Shown: positions 45,030 to 57,785 of the stretch, piece after piece
Numbering within the stretch: position 1 is the first letter of the stretch
How the letters are laid out: each line of letters starts with the position of its first letter
NCBI GenBank assembly: GCA_950295325.1
Contig: OX485806.1
Span: forward strand, 48,605,169 to 48,669,168
Direction of reading: 5' to 3'
DNA: 64,000 nucleotides
DNA from: Polytrichum commune
Lineage: Eukaryota > Streptophyta > Polytrichopsida > Polytrichales > Polytrichaceae
Notes under the pieces: model-generated
Databases searched by the model: none
What the model was told of the DNA's origin: nothing
What the model saw: only the letters and a program-made list of their open reading frames with translations
Made by a program: the position numbers and the translations under genes

Positions 45030-46050
45030 CTTGTGGGATTCCAACTAAACCTGCAAATCGCCATAGCTAGCTCCCTCATTACACATCATTGGGCTCACTT
45101 TCTTCAGCACAACACTTTTTGTCGCGCACCTCTCCATGAGGAGTGCCCGCAACACCATGGGCACAAGGGGGACCCCGGAGTGACACCCGGGACTTGTGGC
45201 GCCATTGGTGAGAGGGCCCAAGTACTCTTAGCATGGGTGAGGGCCCCGGGCGTTGAGAACGCCTCTCACCCACGGGGACTAAGAGTCATGAGGGTAAGGC
45301 CATAAGTTATGAGTAGCTTATGGTGGTGGAATTCTAGAATGCTAAGGAACACCTCAATCGGAGGTGCTAGCTAGGAGATATGGCCATTTGAGTGGGGCGA
45401 TGTCCCGGGACAACACCCTGGGACAGCAGTGACCTGGGAGTGGTGCCCGGGACTGCCAAGGTTTGAAGAGCCATAACTTCCTCAATACTTGCCTGAATGA
45501 GGCAAGTGAGGGGTCCATCGGCATCTACGCAAAGAGTAGGTGACGATAGAGTGGTCGCTCAATAGCATCAGACATCATATGTAGAAGTTATGGTGGTCTA
45601 AAGCTGCTGGGGGGTTCCAGCCCCATTGGCTAAGGGAAAATGTCCACTTGGCCCCAACCCTTGTAGAGAGACAAAAGGATACTTGATGGTGGGGTAGGGG
45701 CCCCGCCCAAAGTCCTAGAGGCTTATATGGGTGAGGCGGCTTAGCCGACCGACCCCCCGGAGCATACTTGGCAACGTGCTCCGGGTAGTTGTAGTGTTGT
45801 TTTGGCAACACGATGATCAACTTAAGAGTGGACTTCCATGGATGGAAGTCCACCTTAGCCATTGGCTACCTACAAAGGGGAGAGTCCCGAATGCATGTGT
45901 AGGAGGGTTTGGTGACCTAGCCATGAGCTTGAAGGTCCGCGGTTTTGGGAGCTAACCATGCATGTGCGTGGGATGTGCAGGTTAGCGCTCGTGGCACTTG
46001 CTAGGTTGGAAAGGCGGTCAAGCTAAGTGAAGGAAAACTAGCAAGGGTTG
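45030..46050 (-). repeat. GC-rich repeat related to the 5-6 kb satellite block, inverted
   Basis: At 45460-45680, 'cataacttcctcaatacttg' to 'ggctaagggaaaatgtccac' matches the reverse complement of the block at about 5345-5545 and 6070-6260 (scattered substitutions, roughly 75-80 percent). The left part (45150-45440) repeats 'cccgggac' several times. I infer one dispersed repeat family, perhaps the end of a larger element. The open frames here lack support. Confidence 0.7.
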
Positions 46051-46239
46051 CGACACTTTTTGTGTTGACAACCCATATTTTAATCCTTGTAGTCATGGCG
46101 CCACACCCCACAAAACACTAAACCGCTCCAACAAATGGACGGTGCAACAACAATTAAAATGCAGCATAAACTAAATCCTGAGACCTTAAGCACCACTTAG
46201 AAATGTATTACCATCTATGACATAGGTTGATTTATTAAC

Positions 46240-46430
46240 TCCCTCATAAATAATGTAATTCCAACATGTCCAACTCTAATAGAGTTCCCTCATAAACAAC
46301 TTAATTCCAACATATCCAACACTAATAGAATTCCCTCTTAAGGTACTTAATTCCAACATATCCAACTTTACTAGAGTGTTCTCATAAGTAACTTAATTCT
46401 AACATATCCAACCCTAATAGACAAGAGGAT
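46240..46430. repeat. 46-bp minisatellite, about four copies
   Basis: The string 'aattccaacatatccaac' (variants) starts at 46257, 46303, 46349 and 46395, exactly 46 bp apart, each followed by 'ctaatagagttccctcata'-like sequence. Confidence 0.85.
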
Positions 46431-47189
46431 TGGTGGACCTCCAATTTGAGATACTAAAGGTGTTGTTAAATGTATAGCAAACAATTAACATAAATTGTCA
46501 TATGTTTAAATAGAAACCATCTTGTCTATTGGGCGATACAAAAAAGTTGAAATAATGCAATCCTTCCAATTAAAGTTAAAATATTAATAAAATATTAATA
46601 CAATGACATATGCATTTATGTTTTTTACATAATCATCAAAGTGATAAGTATTTAAATTGGCACAGTAAGGTCTCAAAGTATGAATCATGTATACTATATA
46701 ATTTTTCATTGTATCAATTCTAAGATGTGTCAAAATGTATTCATCATAATTGATACATGTATACTAACCAAGCTAAATACTTTGTTCAAAAGATTGATAA
46801 ATCTTAAAAAAAAACTATATCATAGATTGTGTTTACTATTAAATATATGGGAAATAGAAATCTTTAAGCTCGTATCGAACTCCAACCAAAAGCTTCAACA
46901 AACTCCTCCACACCATGAACAAATGATTGAGCCCTTGAGGATTGGTGGTGGGGGCTACGTCAATCCTATAATATCAAACCCTAAACATCTTCCTCTCTAC
47001 AAAAAAAAGAGACTACGCTTGGGTTTGCAATCTCCATCCCCGGATTGGAAACAAACATCATCATGGTTGCAACCCTAGTTAGGAGCAATTCCATTCATTC
47101 AGGTGGATAATAGTTGATGAATGAGAGAATAGGCCATCATGATACCCACTAGCACATAAGTTGATGTCAAGATGATGCCATGGAAAACA

Positions 47190-47490
47190 ACCTGCCCCCA
47201 CGATATACAATTTCAATCCATGTCTGCCACAAAACCCTACTCGTGATTTGTTTTTAATAAAATAAAACACTCACGCATCTACACCAACCAAAGTGAAAGT
47301 ATTTTCAATGCAATGTGATGAATATCACATCTCACGACTAGGGTATGCAATTTCTATCCATAGTTGCCACAAAACCATACAAATGATTTCTTGTTTTAAG
47401 AATAAAAAAACGTAAAACATAAAACACCACACAATTTCAACAATATTCTCAATGCAATTTGATGAAAATCACATCTCACATGCATGTATG
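47190..47490. repeat. Tandem duplication of about 145 bp
   Basis: Blocks with 'caatttcaatccatgtctgc', 'cacaaaaccctac', 'ttttcaatgcaatgtgatga' and 'atcacatctcac' occur in the same order at about 47200-47340 and 47345-47490. Confidence 0.7.
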
Positions 47491-47499
47491 AGATCCACA

Positions 47500-49240
47500 A
47501 GCATTTGGATGCATGCCTTCTTCAATACCATCTCAAAATCCCAACATATTATACTTTCTTTTATGTAGAAAAGCAAGGCCGGTTATTTCAATTGAGATCA
47601 ACATATGATGGCACCATAGTCACATTATTCTAAACCTCATCAACAAATTAATTATTGAAAAATAAGTTACCAAAGCACAAAGAAGTTGCTTGATGGATGT
47701 CAAATGCTTACATAAACATAAAAATTTATATGACACCCAAAACATAAATATATTTTGAGGAGCTTTTGGAACCTACACTATTTTTTTCTTCACAGAAGGC
47801 ATAGTGAGTATCCACAACATAGTGAGAATAATTTGCTCAGGTCACACAAGCAAAAATGGCCAAGCACATAATTATTGTCTCTCTAAATGCAAAAAATAAA
47901 TTAACCTAGTAAGTGAGGCTTTAGATTTGGCTTGATAAACTTATTAATGGGCTACACCAATAAGATTGAGAAAAAATGATCGAATGTTCAATTCTCCATC
48001 ACATACAAAATAGTAGCAACACCATGAGAGACAAGAAAAAACTAGTAGTGTGAGCTAGGTGGGGGGATTTATGAAGCCAGTGAATGAAATGAATGCAATG
48101 AAAAGGTGATGAAGAGCAAATGAAGAGTTGGTGCTAGCCTAACGCCCCCAAAATGAGTGTGGCAACTACCTCTCCAACTCAACTTTGGTGAACATTTACA
48201 CAACATCCAAAACTTTGTTATTACCGAGAAAATTGCATTTGATGGCTTACGACAATTCAACACTCACCAATAGCAATGGCTGACATGTACACTTGGCTAT
48301 GGAGTTTTTGGATAAAATGGGTTTGCTTTGTTAGAGTCTCATGCTACCAAACATATATTGGTTTTAAGGTTATAAATTCTAAAGAGTTGAGTGATTTCTT
48401 CTGTGTTGACATGATTGAAATTTGGAGTGTTGACTAGTCATTAGCCATTGCCATAAGTGAAGTTTTTCATGGTTACAAGTGGCAGTACTGCACGCTTTTA
48501 GCCAATCTCTCATGCATGAATACCTTTATTCCTAGCCTTCATGGCAATAACAACTACTCAACTAGGGTTGAATTGAAGAAAAACTCTTCTTATGTTTGGT
48601 ACATTTGCAAGAAAATGAGTAAACATTTTGGAGAATGGGCTCTTGTTTTGGTTGCAAAGGAAAATAAATAAAAATTTACAAAACTCAAGACTGACCTCAA
48701 TGATGCAAATTCTTCGGTATTCCTCTGATTTGCATAAAATCCGCTTTGCTTTGTCCAATGAAGGACATAAGGTGCGAAACAAAGATGTGCACAATTGATC
48801 CCAAATCCAACATCACCAATCAAATCCTTACAAAGGCACACGCTAAACACAAGTGCAAACAACAAGCTCAAACACAAACCTTGTAACGTACCACTCCTAG
48901 GCTTGAAATTGAAACCCTAAACCGATTTAAAAATGGACCAATAATTCTATCCCGTGATATGCTTTTAGTGATGATTTCATCACTATATTGAATTGAAATT
49001 GTATTAATTTTTGTCTACCAACTATAAACACTAGGGATTTTATTCATCTTAATATTAAAAATAAATCCCATGATTTTATTCATATTAATTTATATCTACT
49101 ACAAAAACTGAGGGTTTTTCCAATGCCCTATATTGCATATAATGACATTTCAAACATTCATTGAAGGCTATGGTAGATTAAAATCTTATAAAAAAAATTC
49201 CTCCAATGAAAAAAATAAACCCTATAGTTCAAGTGACACG
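47500..49240. other. No gene recognised
   Basis: AT-rich DNA; short frames without motifs. Confidence 0.4.
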
Positions 49241-49324
49241 GTTTTTTTTTTTTCCAGAGGGTGACCTCCCTAAGGTTAAGAAATATGTGGTAAAGTGGAG
49301 CAACAATGCAAAAAATCAAGCAAC

Positions 49325-49720
49325 AAAACCATTGGAGATTGTACATTCAAGTGTTTGGGGCCCATGATAAACATATCCGTGGGAGGTTAAGGTGTTTTTT
49401 TACTTTGTAGATGATTTTTCAATGAAGGTTTGGGTTTACATGATGAATCCAAATGTCAATGGTCTAAGAGGTTTAAAGAATTCCTAGCACTTGTAGAAAT
49501 GCAATCAAAGCATGAAATCAAGGCATTTCTATGGATGAGTAGAAAGGACTCTATTTTGAAAGATTTTGAAGATTTTTTGATGAAACACAACATTGAAAGC
49601 ACACCTCAAGACATTGGACTGCTGGAGTGTGCAAATCAAATCGTTGTCTTAATGACAAAGCGTATGATTATAGCTCAAAAACTCAAAAACTCAAAAAATT
49701 GCTCTGGATGGAACGATGGC
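49325..49720 (+). pseudogene. Ty1/copia integrase relic
   Basis: Joined across frames: 'LEIVHSSVWGP' (copia 'HsDvcGP' position), 'FYFVDDFSMKVWVY' (core 'fiDD.Sr..wvY'), then in 49430-49771 'KRFKEFLALVEMQSKHEIK', 'DFEDFLMKHNIEST' and a degraded 'ANQIVVLMTKRMIIAQ' where 'NGVAERKNRTI' is expected. The order matches the copia integrase catalytic core. The second catalytic Asp (D-N-G-G-E-y) is replaced by unrelated residues. A frameshift occurs near 49425. Confidence 0.65.
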
Positions 49721-49744
49721 AAAGGCGATGTATACATTACTTAT

Positions 49745-50075
49745 TATTTACCTATTTGGAGGAATCGTTAACTTGCTATTTGGTTATTTAGCCACTTGAA
49801 GAAAAATTACTTAGCCATTTGGATATTTGGTTACTCAACCGCTTGGTTGTTTGGTTACCTATAAAAATGCTACTTTGATTACCTGAATATTGGGTTACTT
49901 GATTATTTAGAAGGGAGTTATTTTGACTACTCGCCAAATTGGAAATTTGGTTATTTGGTTTTTGAGCTACTTGACAGAAAAATAACTAGCCACTTGAAAG
50001 ACAAAGAGACACTTAGACTACTAGAGCTACTAAGATCTACAACAAAAAACAAGGTTATTTGAAATTACTTAGTTA
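49745..50075. repeat. Degenerate 'ttggttacttga' simple repeat
   Basis: Variants of 'ttggttactt', 'ttagccacttga' and 'atttggttattt' repeat irregularly over about 330 bp directly after the copia relic. Confidence 0.6.
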
Positions 50076-50079
50076 CTTG

Positions 50080-53000
50080 ATTTCTATCACAAGAAGGTTG
50101 AAGTAACAATTGAGTTACAAATAAAATTCCGATACCAATTGAAAGTAGAATTCAAGCTATCAAGTTAAAAAAAATTATATATGCAATTTATAACAAAATG
50201 CATTTGATTACAATATTTTCATTAGTTTATATTGAACTTAGCCCATCACAAGGGGATTTATAGAAATAAACTAGAAAGTTATTCCAAAATATAGGCAAAT
50301 GTGTTCCAAAGCATATTAGATATAAAAGTAAAATGATTGATTCATATTTTCATTTTCATTTTTTATTTTTTTTGGGTTTTTTTTATGGTATTTTTTCTTA
50401 AGAACTTGGAAAAAATATGAAAGGCATGTGTATTGATGAAGTATGATGATAGGTAATGTAGGGTTTAGAGTGTAGGTAGAGATATTTTGATATGTGTGTA
50501 GATATGTGATGAAAATAAAAAAAATTGAATTTGTGGAAGATTTCACCAAGACAAGAATGCTTTAGAAAACAATTATGACTGATTGGTAAAAAAACAAAAA
50601 AACAATTTCTATAAAAAACTGCTTTAGCCTTGGCTTTTCAACAAGCATAAGTGCAAGAATGAGGGAGCAATGGTGGATTTGCCAAGACAACTTATTACTC
50701 ATAGTGATTCGACAACGTTGATTTTGAGAGGTGATTGCTATTGACGGTTGCTGAGTTTTAAAGAGCCCTTTGGAAAAAATGAGCGTTTAATAGTTAGTAT
50801 TCTAAAATGCCTAGGTTTTCCTTCATTGGATCAAAGACATAGGATTAGTGTTCAAATAAGTGGAGGTATGTGAACTAAAATAACAATTCTTTGACATTAT
50901 GGAGGATGAACTTTGAGCAATCATATCTTTTATTCAATACAAATCAAAAGACATGCTTTGAAGGAGATGAACTTCATTTATAAAGCCTTAATTAGCTTTA
51001 AGTGGGGCAAAAACTAGGTATAAACAGCCAATTTAGTGGCCAGAGGTCCAAGTACCATGGTTAAGATTATTTCCTCGTTGTATTGATTCATTTTTTATGA
51101 TTTTGATTACAATTTGAACACTTAAGTGTACTTATCATATTGTATGAGTATATGCATGTGTATGTATATATGTGTATGAATGTATGTTTTCTTTTAGTTA
51201 GAAGTCAATTGCTTGGAATAACTTGGATTCTTCATTCTCAATCGGCCCAATGCTATGGTTTTTCAACATAAAAAATGAATTATTCATAGAATTCAGTGCA
51301 TCTACTGAGCAAGAGTGTACCAACATATGGTACAAACAAGTCATGGTTTTTTTAATGTATATATACATTGAAGCTCAAAATGTGTGTTTCTATATGTTTG
51401 TGTTTTCATTCCTTGCACTTGTTGGATGGGTATTTTGAAAGTGTTGTTGCCCTTGTGTATAACTTTTGAACATTGCGTTCAAAAGTAAAAATATGTGGTT
51501 CCACCATTGTTGAATATGTGGTATATGTTTTAGATGTTATTATTCATTAGGCCTTCATTGTATGACAATGAAGTTGAATCAATGGCAAGTAGGAACGTTT
51601 ATGTCATTTAAAATTGAGTGTGGCGGGTGTGATGTCCCAAAGCCCAAAAAATTGTATATGTAGGTTGAACCCACATGTTGTTTTGATCTCGTTCATCAAT
51701 GTTTTTTGTGGTCTATCCTTGTAATAACCTTACAAATCAGTTAATTTATTATCTACTTTGTCAATCCGGAAACCCAATTAGAAAATTGGAAGTGGATAGG
51801 TGATGCTATCTATTTGAGAATCAACATGGGATTATTGAGTGGATACTACATCCAAGATATGCACCATCACGGTAAGGAATGGATGATCATTTGTTCATTA
51901 ATGTAGTAAGTGATTAGCTTGTAATTTTCATACATCAAGAATTAATATTTGGCCTTCGTGTGTTGAAATTCTTTTATTTAGGTGGGTTTTGGCCTTAAAG
52001 ACAAGTGTAAACTATAAGTGAGGGATGTGATTTTGGATAGAAAATGTGAAACTAAAACAAGGTTATCTATTCCAAAACGATGACAAAATTGTGGAGAAGT
52101 GAAGGTGTGTGGTTTTGATCCAAACCAGTATTGAGATGCATACCATGATACCCGGATCACTTCATTTCCTTGTGATTACCTTCAAATGAGCAATACTAAC
52201 AAAAGGAAACGGCATTCCCACGTTGCGGTAGTGACTTAGCACTGACTCAGAGGAATTCGGTAAAAGGTCGGGTATGGTACAAGGCTATCGTCTCCTTCTC
52301 CACTTGAGGGGCTCATGAACAAGAATTTTCTTGAAGTAGATTAGTTTGTTACAATCTTACACAATCATTTTCAACTCCCCCACCTCAATTTTTATCTTTA
52401 CAACCTTTTTTGCTTTGTAGCTCTAGGAAATTTGACAAACTAGAAATGATGTTTTCTTAGATTTCCATAAAATGTGGGTAACTTAACTTCCCAAATGCTT
52501 AAGTATCATTCCAACGAGCTTTAATGATGATTTGAGACTCAACTTACTTGGGAAACCACTAGAATGAGTAAAGAGGGTGGTGGCATGGGTGTGAAACCTT
52601 GAACTTTAGAAATTTTCTACATATAGTAATATGGACCTACATATTGCTATCACAAAACTACAAGCTTTAAAAATTTATTAACCGGGGATGCTCCAAGCAC
52701 AAGCCTACAAAAAATTATATACTAGTGGTTATAAACCTCCACTAGTAGGATTGATTGTGATCCTAACCTGAGAGTTAGGACCAACAACTATTTATAGCCA
52801 GCTAGCTTCTTTTAGTCATTTTAATCATCTTTTTACTCTAGTGATGAAAGAATTGGCCTAGTAAATTAGGATTGAGTGTTGTCAATCTTCAAAGTGGCAA
52901 AAATGACACCCTAAGAATGACAACAATAGTATGCCCGAATGGTGATTACCCAATCACAACACCTTCAATGCCATTTTTCACACATTAAGAGAAAAAAAAC

Positions 53001-53320
53001 ATGGAAAAACATTTAATCCTTATACTTAGAACATGAAAACAATCAACACCACTACCCATGATTGCTACCGGATCGTTAGAAAAAGAATCTAATTATATCA
53101 TGAAGCCAAACAATATATTGGAGGAAGTCAATCCACCCCTTTTTATGGATCACATTTTATTACTTTATACCATGAAATGTGATAAGTACATGGTATGCTT
53201 ACACTATGCACGTCTTTTACATACCATCTTGTGTAAGGCGGTGGATGCCATGATGGCACCCCGTGCATTAGCTATTGTAATGCCCCAAGAATTGGCACCA
53301 TGATCAATGCCCATACACTT
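50080..53320. other. No gene recognised
   Basis: AT-rich DNA with homopolymer runs and short frames without motifs. Part of 53.0-53.3 kb may already belong to the gag relic that follows. Confidence 0.4.
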
Positions 53321-53339
53321 GCCCAGTTTTTTGGGGGGT

Positions 53340-53860
53340 GTCTCATATTCACATTGAGCGATATATAGAGGTTTTTGTGACAGATGTAAATCCTAAATAG
53401 ACATATAGATTGTTATGGTTCTCAACCACACTAGAGGGCCAAGCCTATAATTGGTATCGCTCACATGCTCTCAAGACTTTTGCACATTGGTTGGCCTTCC
53501 AAACCATTTTTCTTAGACAATATTGGCCCAAGACCGGGCAACAAAGTGCCTTGGTAGCTCTAACGTTCTAGTTGGTGCCAAGGCCCAATTAAAATTTTTT
53601 TGGAGTACATTTGCCATTTCAATACGGTTATTCCTTGCTTTGCTGGAACCACTTTACAAATTTTGTATTACTTTATTTGAGGGTTCAACAAACCAAACAC
53701 CATGAGAGGGATTCCAAATGTAGAGCCACATAGCTTAGAAGATGCTTAAAAAGTGGCCCAGCATGTAGAACGGATTGTGAGGAAATACCTTAGGATGTGG
53801 AATCAAACCGTGGCACTAGTATCAACATTTATCCCACCCACTATACACCTTCAAATCTGT
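53340..53860 (+). pseudogene. Ty3/gypsy gag relic
   Basis: Reading across frames gives 'HIERYIEVFVTDVN', 'LLWFSTTLEGQAYNWYRSHA', 'FLRQYWPKTGQQSALVALT' and, in another frame, 'RGIPNVEPHSLEDA' with 'VAQHVERIVRKYLRMW'. This is the retrotransposon gag pattern (F..tLeG.A..WY...F..Q). It is related to, but separate from, the gag at 57.7 kb. It has stops and at least one frame change. Confidence 0.65.
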
Positions 53861-54833
53861 TGTGTTTTCTAAAGAACAATCATACATTTTTCATTAGCAA
53901 CCAATTGATACCTTTGGACTATAGGTTGCCCGTTCCCAAACTCCAATGGCATGCACAATTCGAATCTTCACAATTTGCGGAAATGGAAGAAATACCATAG
54001 TAAATACAGTTCATCATAAACCATAGTTGTCTTCTAAGCTTAAGGCCTATTGCTTATTATTCACCCAAAATCAATTACTCATACATTCAATGTTGTAGTA
54101 TTCTAGACTAGTCTTGCTCCAATTTTGCTTTTTGGCATGTGTGGCAAATGTTCCATCCTTAAACATAGCTTGAAGTTTTTTGTTTTTTTTGTTTGGTGGC
54201 CAACGTAATCTGTAAGTATTTCAATATTCTACCGAGCTCAATCAACTTTGATCACCGTATTCATGGTTTTTTTCTCACATAAAAAATAAATAGGATTTGT
54301 GCTACTAAATCTTATCTCTAATCACATCTACATTGCTCAAGGCTGTGTAGGCGGTTCTTGGTATTCTTGAAGCAATACCAAGCATTGTGGAATTATCTTT
54401 AATGTAGGTAGAAATTCTTTGTTATTCTTGTTGTGGTGTTGGAATTCTGGATGGGACGACACTGTTGTAGAAGGTAGAGCATTAGATTGCTTGTAGTCAA
54501 TAAAAATATAAAAGAAGAAGCATGAGAAAGAATATGGTTAGAATAAAGCTATCATGCTAGTATGGAGAGGGATACGAGCTATCCCATATTGTTTGTGTGA
54601 ACCAATAAAGAGAAGAAAAAAATAGAAAGAAAAGCAAAGAGAACATGAGACCATCTCATTTCAAGCATTGTTCATATGCCTTGTATAGGTGTCTATGCTT
54701 GTGCAATTTTATCTCTTATTGAATCCAATAGGTTATGGGCCAACCATGCAAGTGAAATGCCTAGAAATTTGTTTGCATTTGAGTTTGCGGAGTGGATCTC
54801 GAGGAGTTGGTGTTTTGGAGTGTTGGAGGTGTT

Positions 54834-56536
54834 TGTGAGCACAATATCGCGCCCACATGTGTTCCTAACATTAAAACTTACGAAAGACCTTGACGTTTGT
54901 GGTTGTGGACGTGTTAAAGCAATAACAAGCGGAAGGCATTAGAACTTAGACACTGTTTTTGTTAAGTTAGTATGGTCTTTTTAGACATGTGATTGGAGTG
55001 ACTTAAAAAGTAAAATTAAAAAGAGTGAATTAATTCATTAGTGTGAGCCCAAAATTTGGTGCCCACATGTGTTCTTAAGTTTAAAAGTGTTAAAACTTGA
55101 AATTGGATTTTTCTTTGATTATTTTAAAACATAAAAAGAGTGGAGCTTGAGTTGAGGTGTCATTCAAATTCTAGGCTTGAAGGATATTTTTTTAAGTTAG
55201 AAGGGGGAAAAGAATTAATGGAGAAATAGTTAGTGGGGTCGTAGGACTTTCATCTTAAGTTAAGAAGTTGGGTTTGATTGTCCGAATTAGGAATGGGTGT
55301 TGTTGTTTTTGGGGAGGGGGTCATTGTGCCCTAGGATTTTCCAGGGTACTGGAAAGGGAGCAGTTAGGTGGTTGCCTTCGAAGCAGGGGTCTCTCTCAAT
55401 TTTGACGGCTATGGAGGGCAAAACGAGGAGTGCGGCAGTAGCCGAAGGACTAGGCAGGGGTGAGAGATGGTGAGAGGAGGCGGCAACATTGGCGCCCAAG
55501 GTGGAGACACATATTACTGAAGGGAGAGACTGGGCCGAATTGGGCACCTGCTCTCGACCTCTAGGTGTAGCTCAAACCTCCCTTGTGCCAAAATTCCACT
55601 CCAACATCAGGTGCTGCAAAAAACGGAGCACTCCTACACTCTGATGGGCATACAGGAAACAAAACGGCAAGGATGACAGAGGGCCGCAACCTGGGGAAAA
55701 TCTCCTCAGAGAAGAAGGGGAGGTGTGGAAGAATGGAGGGGGTGAGCTGGAACGCTGGTTGAGGAAGGCCTAGGGAGTGAAATACTTGCATTGCCGCAGG
55801 GGAAAGGAATTTCACACTTGACCAGAGCTCAAATCTGGATTGTCAACTGCAGTTGAGAGAGCTGGGAAGGTGCTGGCATCCATCTGGGGGTGGATTTGGA
55901 GGAAGCAATCTGAATGCTGGAGTAGTAGATGCAGAGTCTGCTCAGCTAGGACTGAGGTTGCCTGTCATTTGGGCGAGGAAGGTTGCGGTTCGGTGTGGAT
56001 GAGAGATTGTAGTCGAGGGGAGCAGTGACTGGAGATGCCAACTGCCTTAAGGGCACGTAGCAGAAGGGCTCACCAACTGAAGCGTTGAAGGGGACTGTAG
56101 CAGGGAGCTAGCCAGGACTAGGCAAAGGCATATGAGGCCAGTAGTGGAGGAAGGGCCAGGGACCGAGAAGGGGGATTGGTTGAGGCACCAGTGCGGTGGT
56201 GGTGAATTGTTAATCAACTGGAAGGGCAAGGGTCTAATATTTAAGTGCCAGTAATGTGGATTAGAGATAATTACTAGAATAGGCATGAGGACTTGAGAAG
56301 TTATGTTGAGTGCATTGGGTGATTGTGTGTGTTGTGTGTGTTGTTAGTCACAAGGGGATGGAGTATTTTTTAATATTTTTCACTTGTGGTCATTAAATAA
56401 AAGTTGTGTGGTTGAAATTCATTGTCGAAGGTGCCTGTGTGCCACAATCATGGTCAAGGGTGGTAAGGGAAATGTACATGAGTCTTGGGCACCCATCCGG
56501 ATTACGACGCTTAAGGGTGGGGTTTATGGCTGACAT
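54834..56536 (+). mobile_element. Probable 5' LTR region of the gypsy element (left edge unresolved)
   Basis: The region before the primer-binding-like site is GC-richer and non-coding. A sequence 'gtgagc.caa.at...gcccacatgtgttc' occurs at 54835 and 55043, and either could mark an LTR start (TG). The right edge would be the 'CA' of 'gctgaca' at about 56535. The partner LTR lies outside the window, so the boundaries cannot be checked here. Confidence 0.35.
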
Positions 56537-56539
56537 AAA

Positions 56540-56563
56540 TGGTGCGTCCGCCGGGAGTGAAGC
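56540..56563 (+). promoter_or_regulatory. Primer-binding-site-like sequence
   Basis: TGGTGCGTCCGCCGGGAG begins with the invariant TGG. It agrees at about 15 of 24 positions with the tRNA-Asp-type site (TGGCGCCGTTGCCGGGGA) used by many plant gypsy elements. It stands 0.9 kb before gag. Confidence 0.4.
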
Positions 56564-57423
56564 GGGATTAGGAGATTAAGTCTTGGAGGCACAACCTTGA
56601 GGGAGAGGAAGGAGCACTTGGTGTGAGGTAAGTATTCCATTTGGGCTTTGATTTTCGTCATTGGTTAGGTTAGTTGAAATTCATTTCCTTGGGATGAATT
56701 GCAATTTCATTTATGCATTTTGCTTTTGAGGATGGAACGCGGCTTGAGGTAATGTCCTAAACCTTTTTGGGATGGCATAAGGACATAACATTAATAATGC
56801 GATCATTAGTTCACTAAATCTTAGAGGGATAATTAATTTTAGGAAGAGTCAACTTTGACACTCATCTTGGGGTGAGTTTCCAAGTTGGGTTGTTGTGAAT
56901 TCAATGTTGTTAGAGTTAGAAGTTGTTATTTGATAATTGTTAGGGTTGAAGTTAAATTGAGTCACGGTCGAGGGTGAGTGCTAACTTGCAGGGGGAGGAC
57001 GAATTACATAAGGTATGACATTCTTCAAAGTGAATTTTTAAATTAATTATAGAAGAATTTTAGTAATTGTTTTTGTTGTTATCCGTTGTAGTGGGTAATT
57101 CCCTAGTCATCGTATCGTGTTGGAGACGAGAGGGTGATGCCTCAGTTTTCAATGTCGTGCATGACGAAGGTCAGCCCCTCACTCTTGGTATTGTGGTGAG
57201 TGTCAATTCGAAGGAAAAATTCGGAGGTGATCCTCCGGATTGACTGAGAATTGACATAAGCATGCCTATTCTCTGTTTGGGATTTTTCACTTAAATTGGC
57301 ATGCAGGTTCTCTTTCCTCACCTCCTCAATTTTAAACCACACCAAGAAAAGTAAAAACATCAAAGGAGTGAAAGTATCAAGGGGTATGTTTGGTCAAGTG
57401 AGGGTTGATCGATTCTTCAGGGA

Positions 57424-57785
57424 ATGCAAGGTAAGAGTCGAGCTCAAAAACCAAAATTGGAGCTAGGATTAGATACAATTACATGTAGGAAGAAATTAGT
57501 TAAGATTAGTGAGGTTGTGGAAGATGTGGAAATTATATTAGAGAGTTGTTTGAATGTGAAACCTGTTGTTAGTCCATTGTTAAGAACATTAGAGGTGGAT
57601 GCTCAGCTTAAGGAGGAGGCAACTCCCTCTAAGTTGAGTAGAAAGACACCATTAGAGACAGATACAGTAAAGGACAAAGTTCCGATATAAATTAATAAGG
57701 AAGTCACCATGGCTCATGAGGGAGGTGAAATGGATCCACCACCTATACCACCCATTGATCCATTGGTTAGACCTTTCGGCGTACA
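57424..57785 (+). pseudogene. gypsy gag, N-terminal fragment
   Basis: A frame of 88 residues (57424-57690), then past one TAA 'MAHEGGEMDPPPIPPIDPLV' and 'RPFG', the proline-rich lead-in typical of gypsy gag. It joins at about 57775 directly to the later gag part 'AYIKRFDLVCTRF'. The expected central gag (the 'LEG.A..WY' region) is absent, so I infer an internal deletion. Confidence 0.55.
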
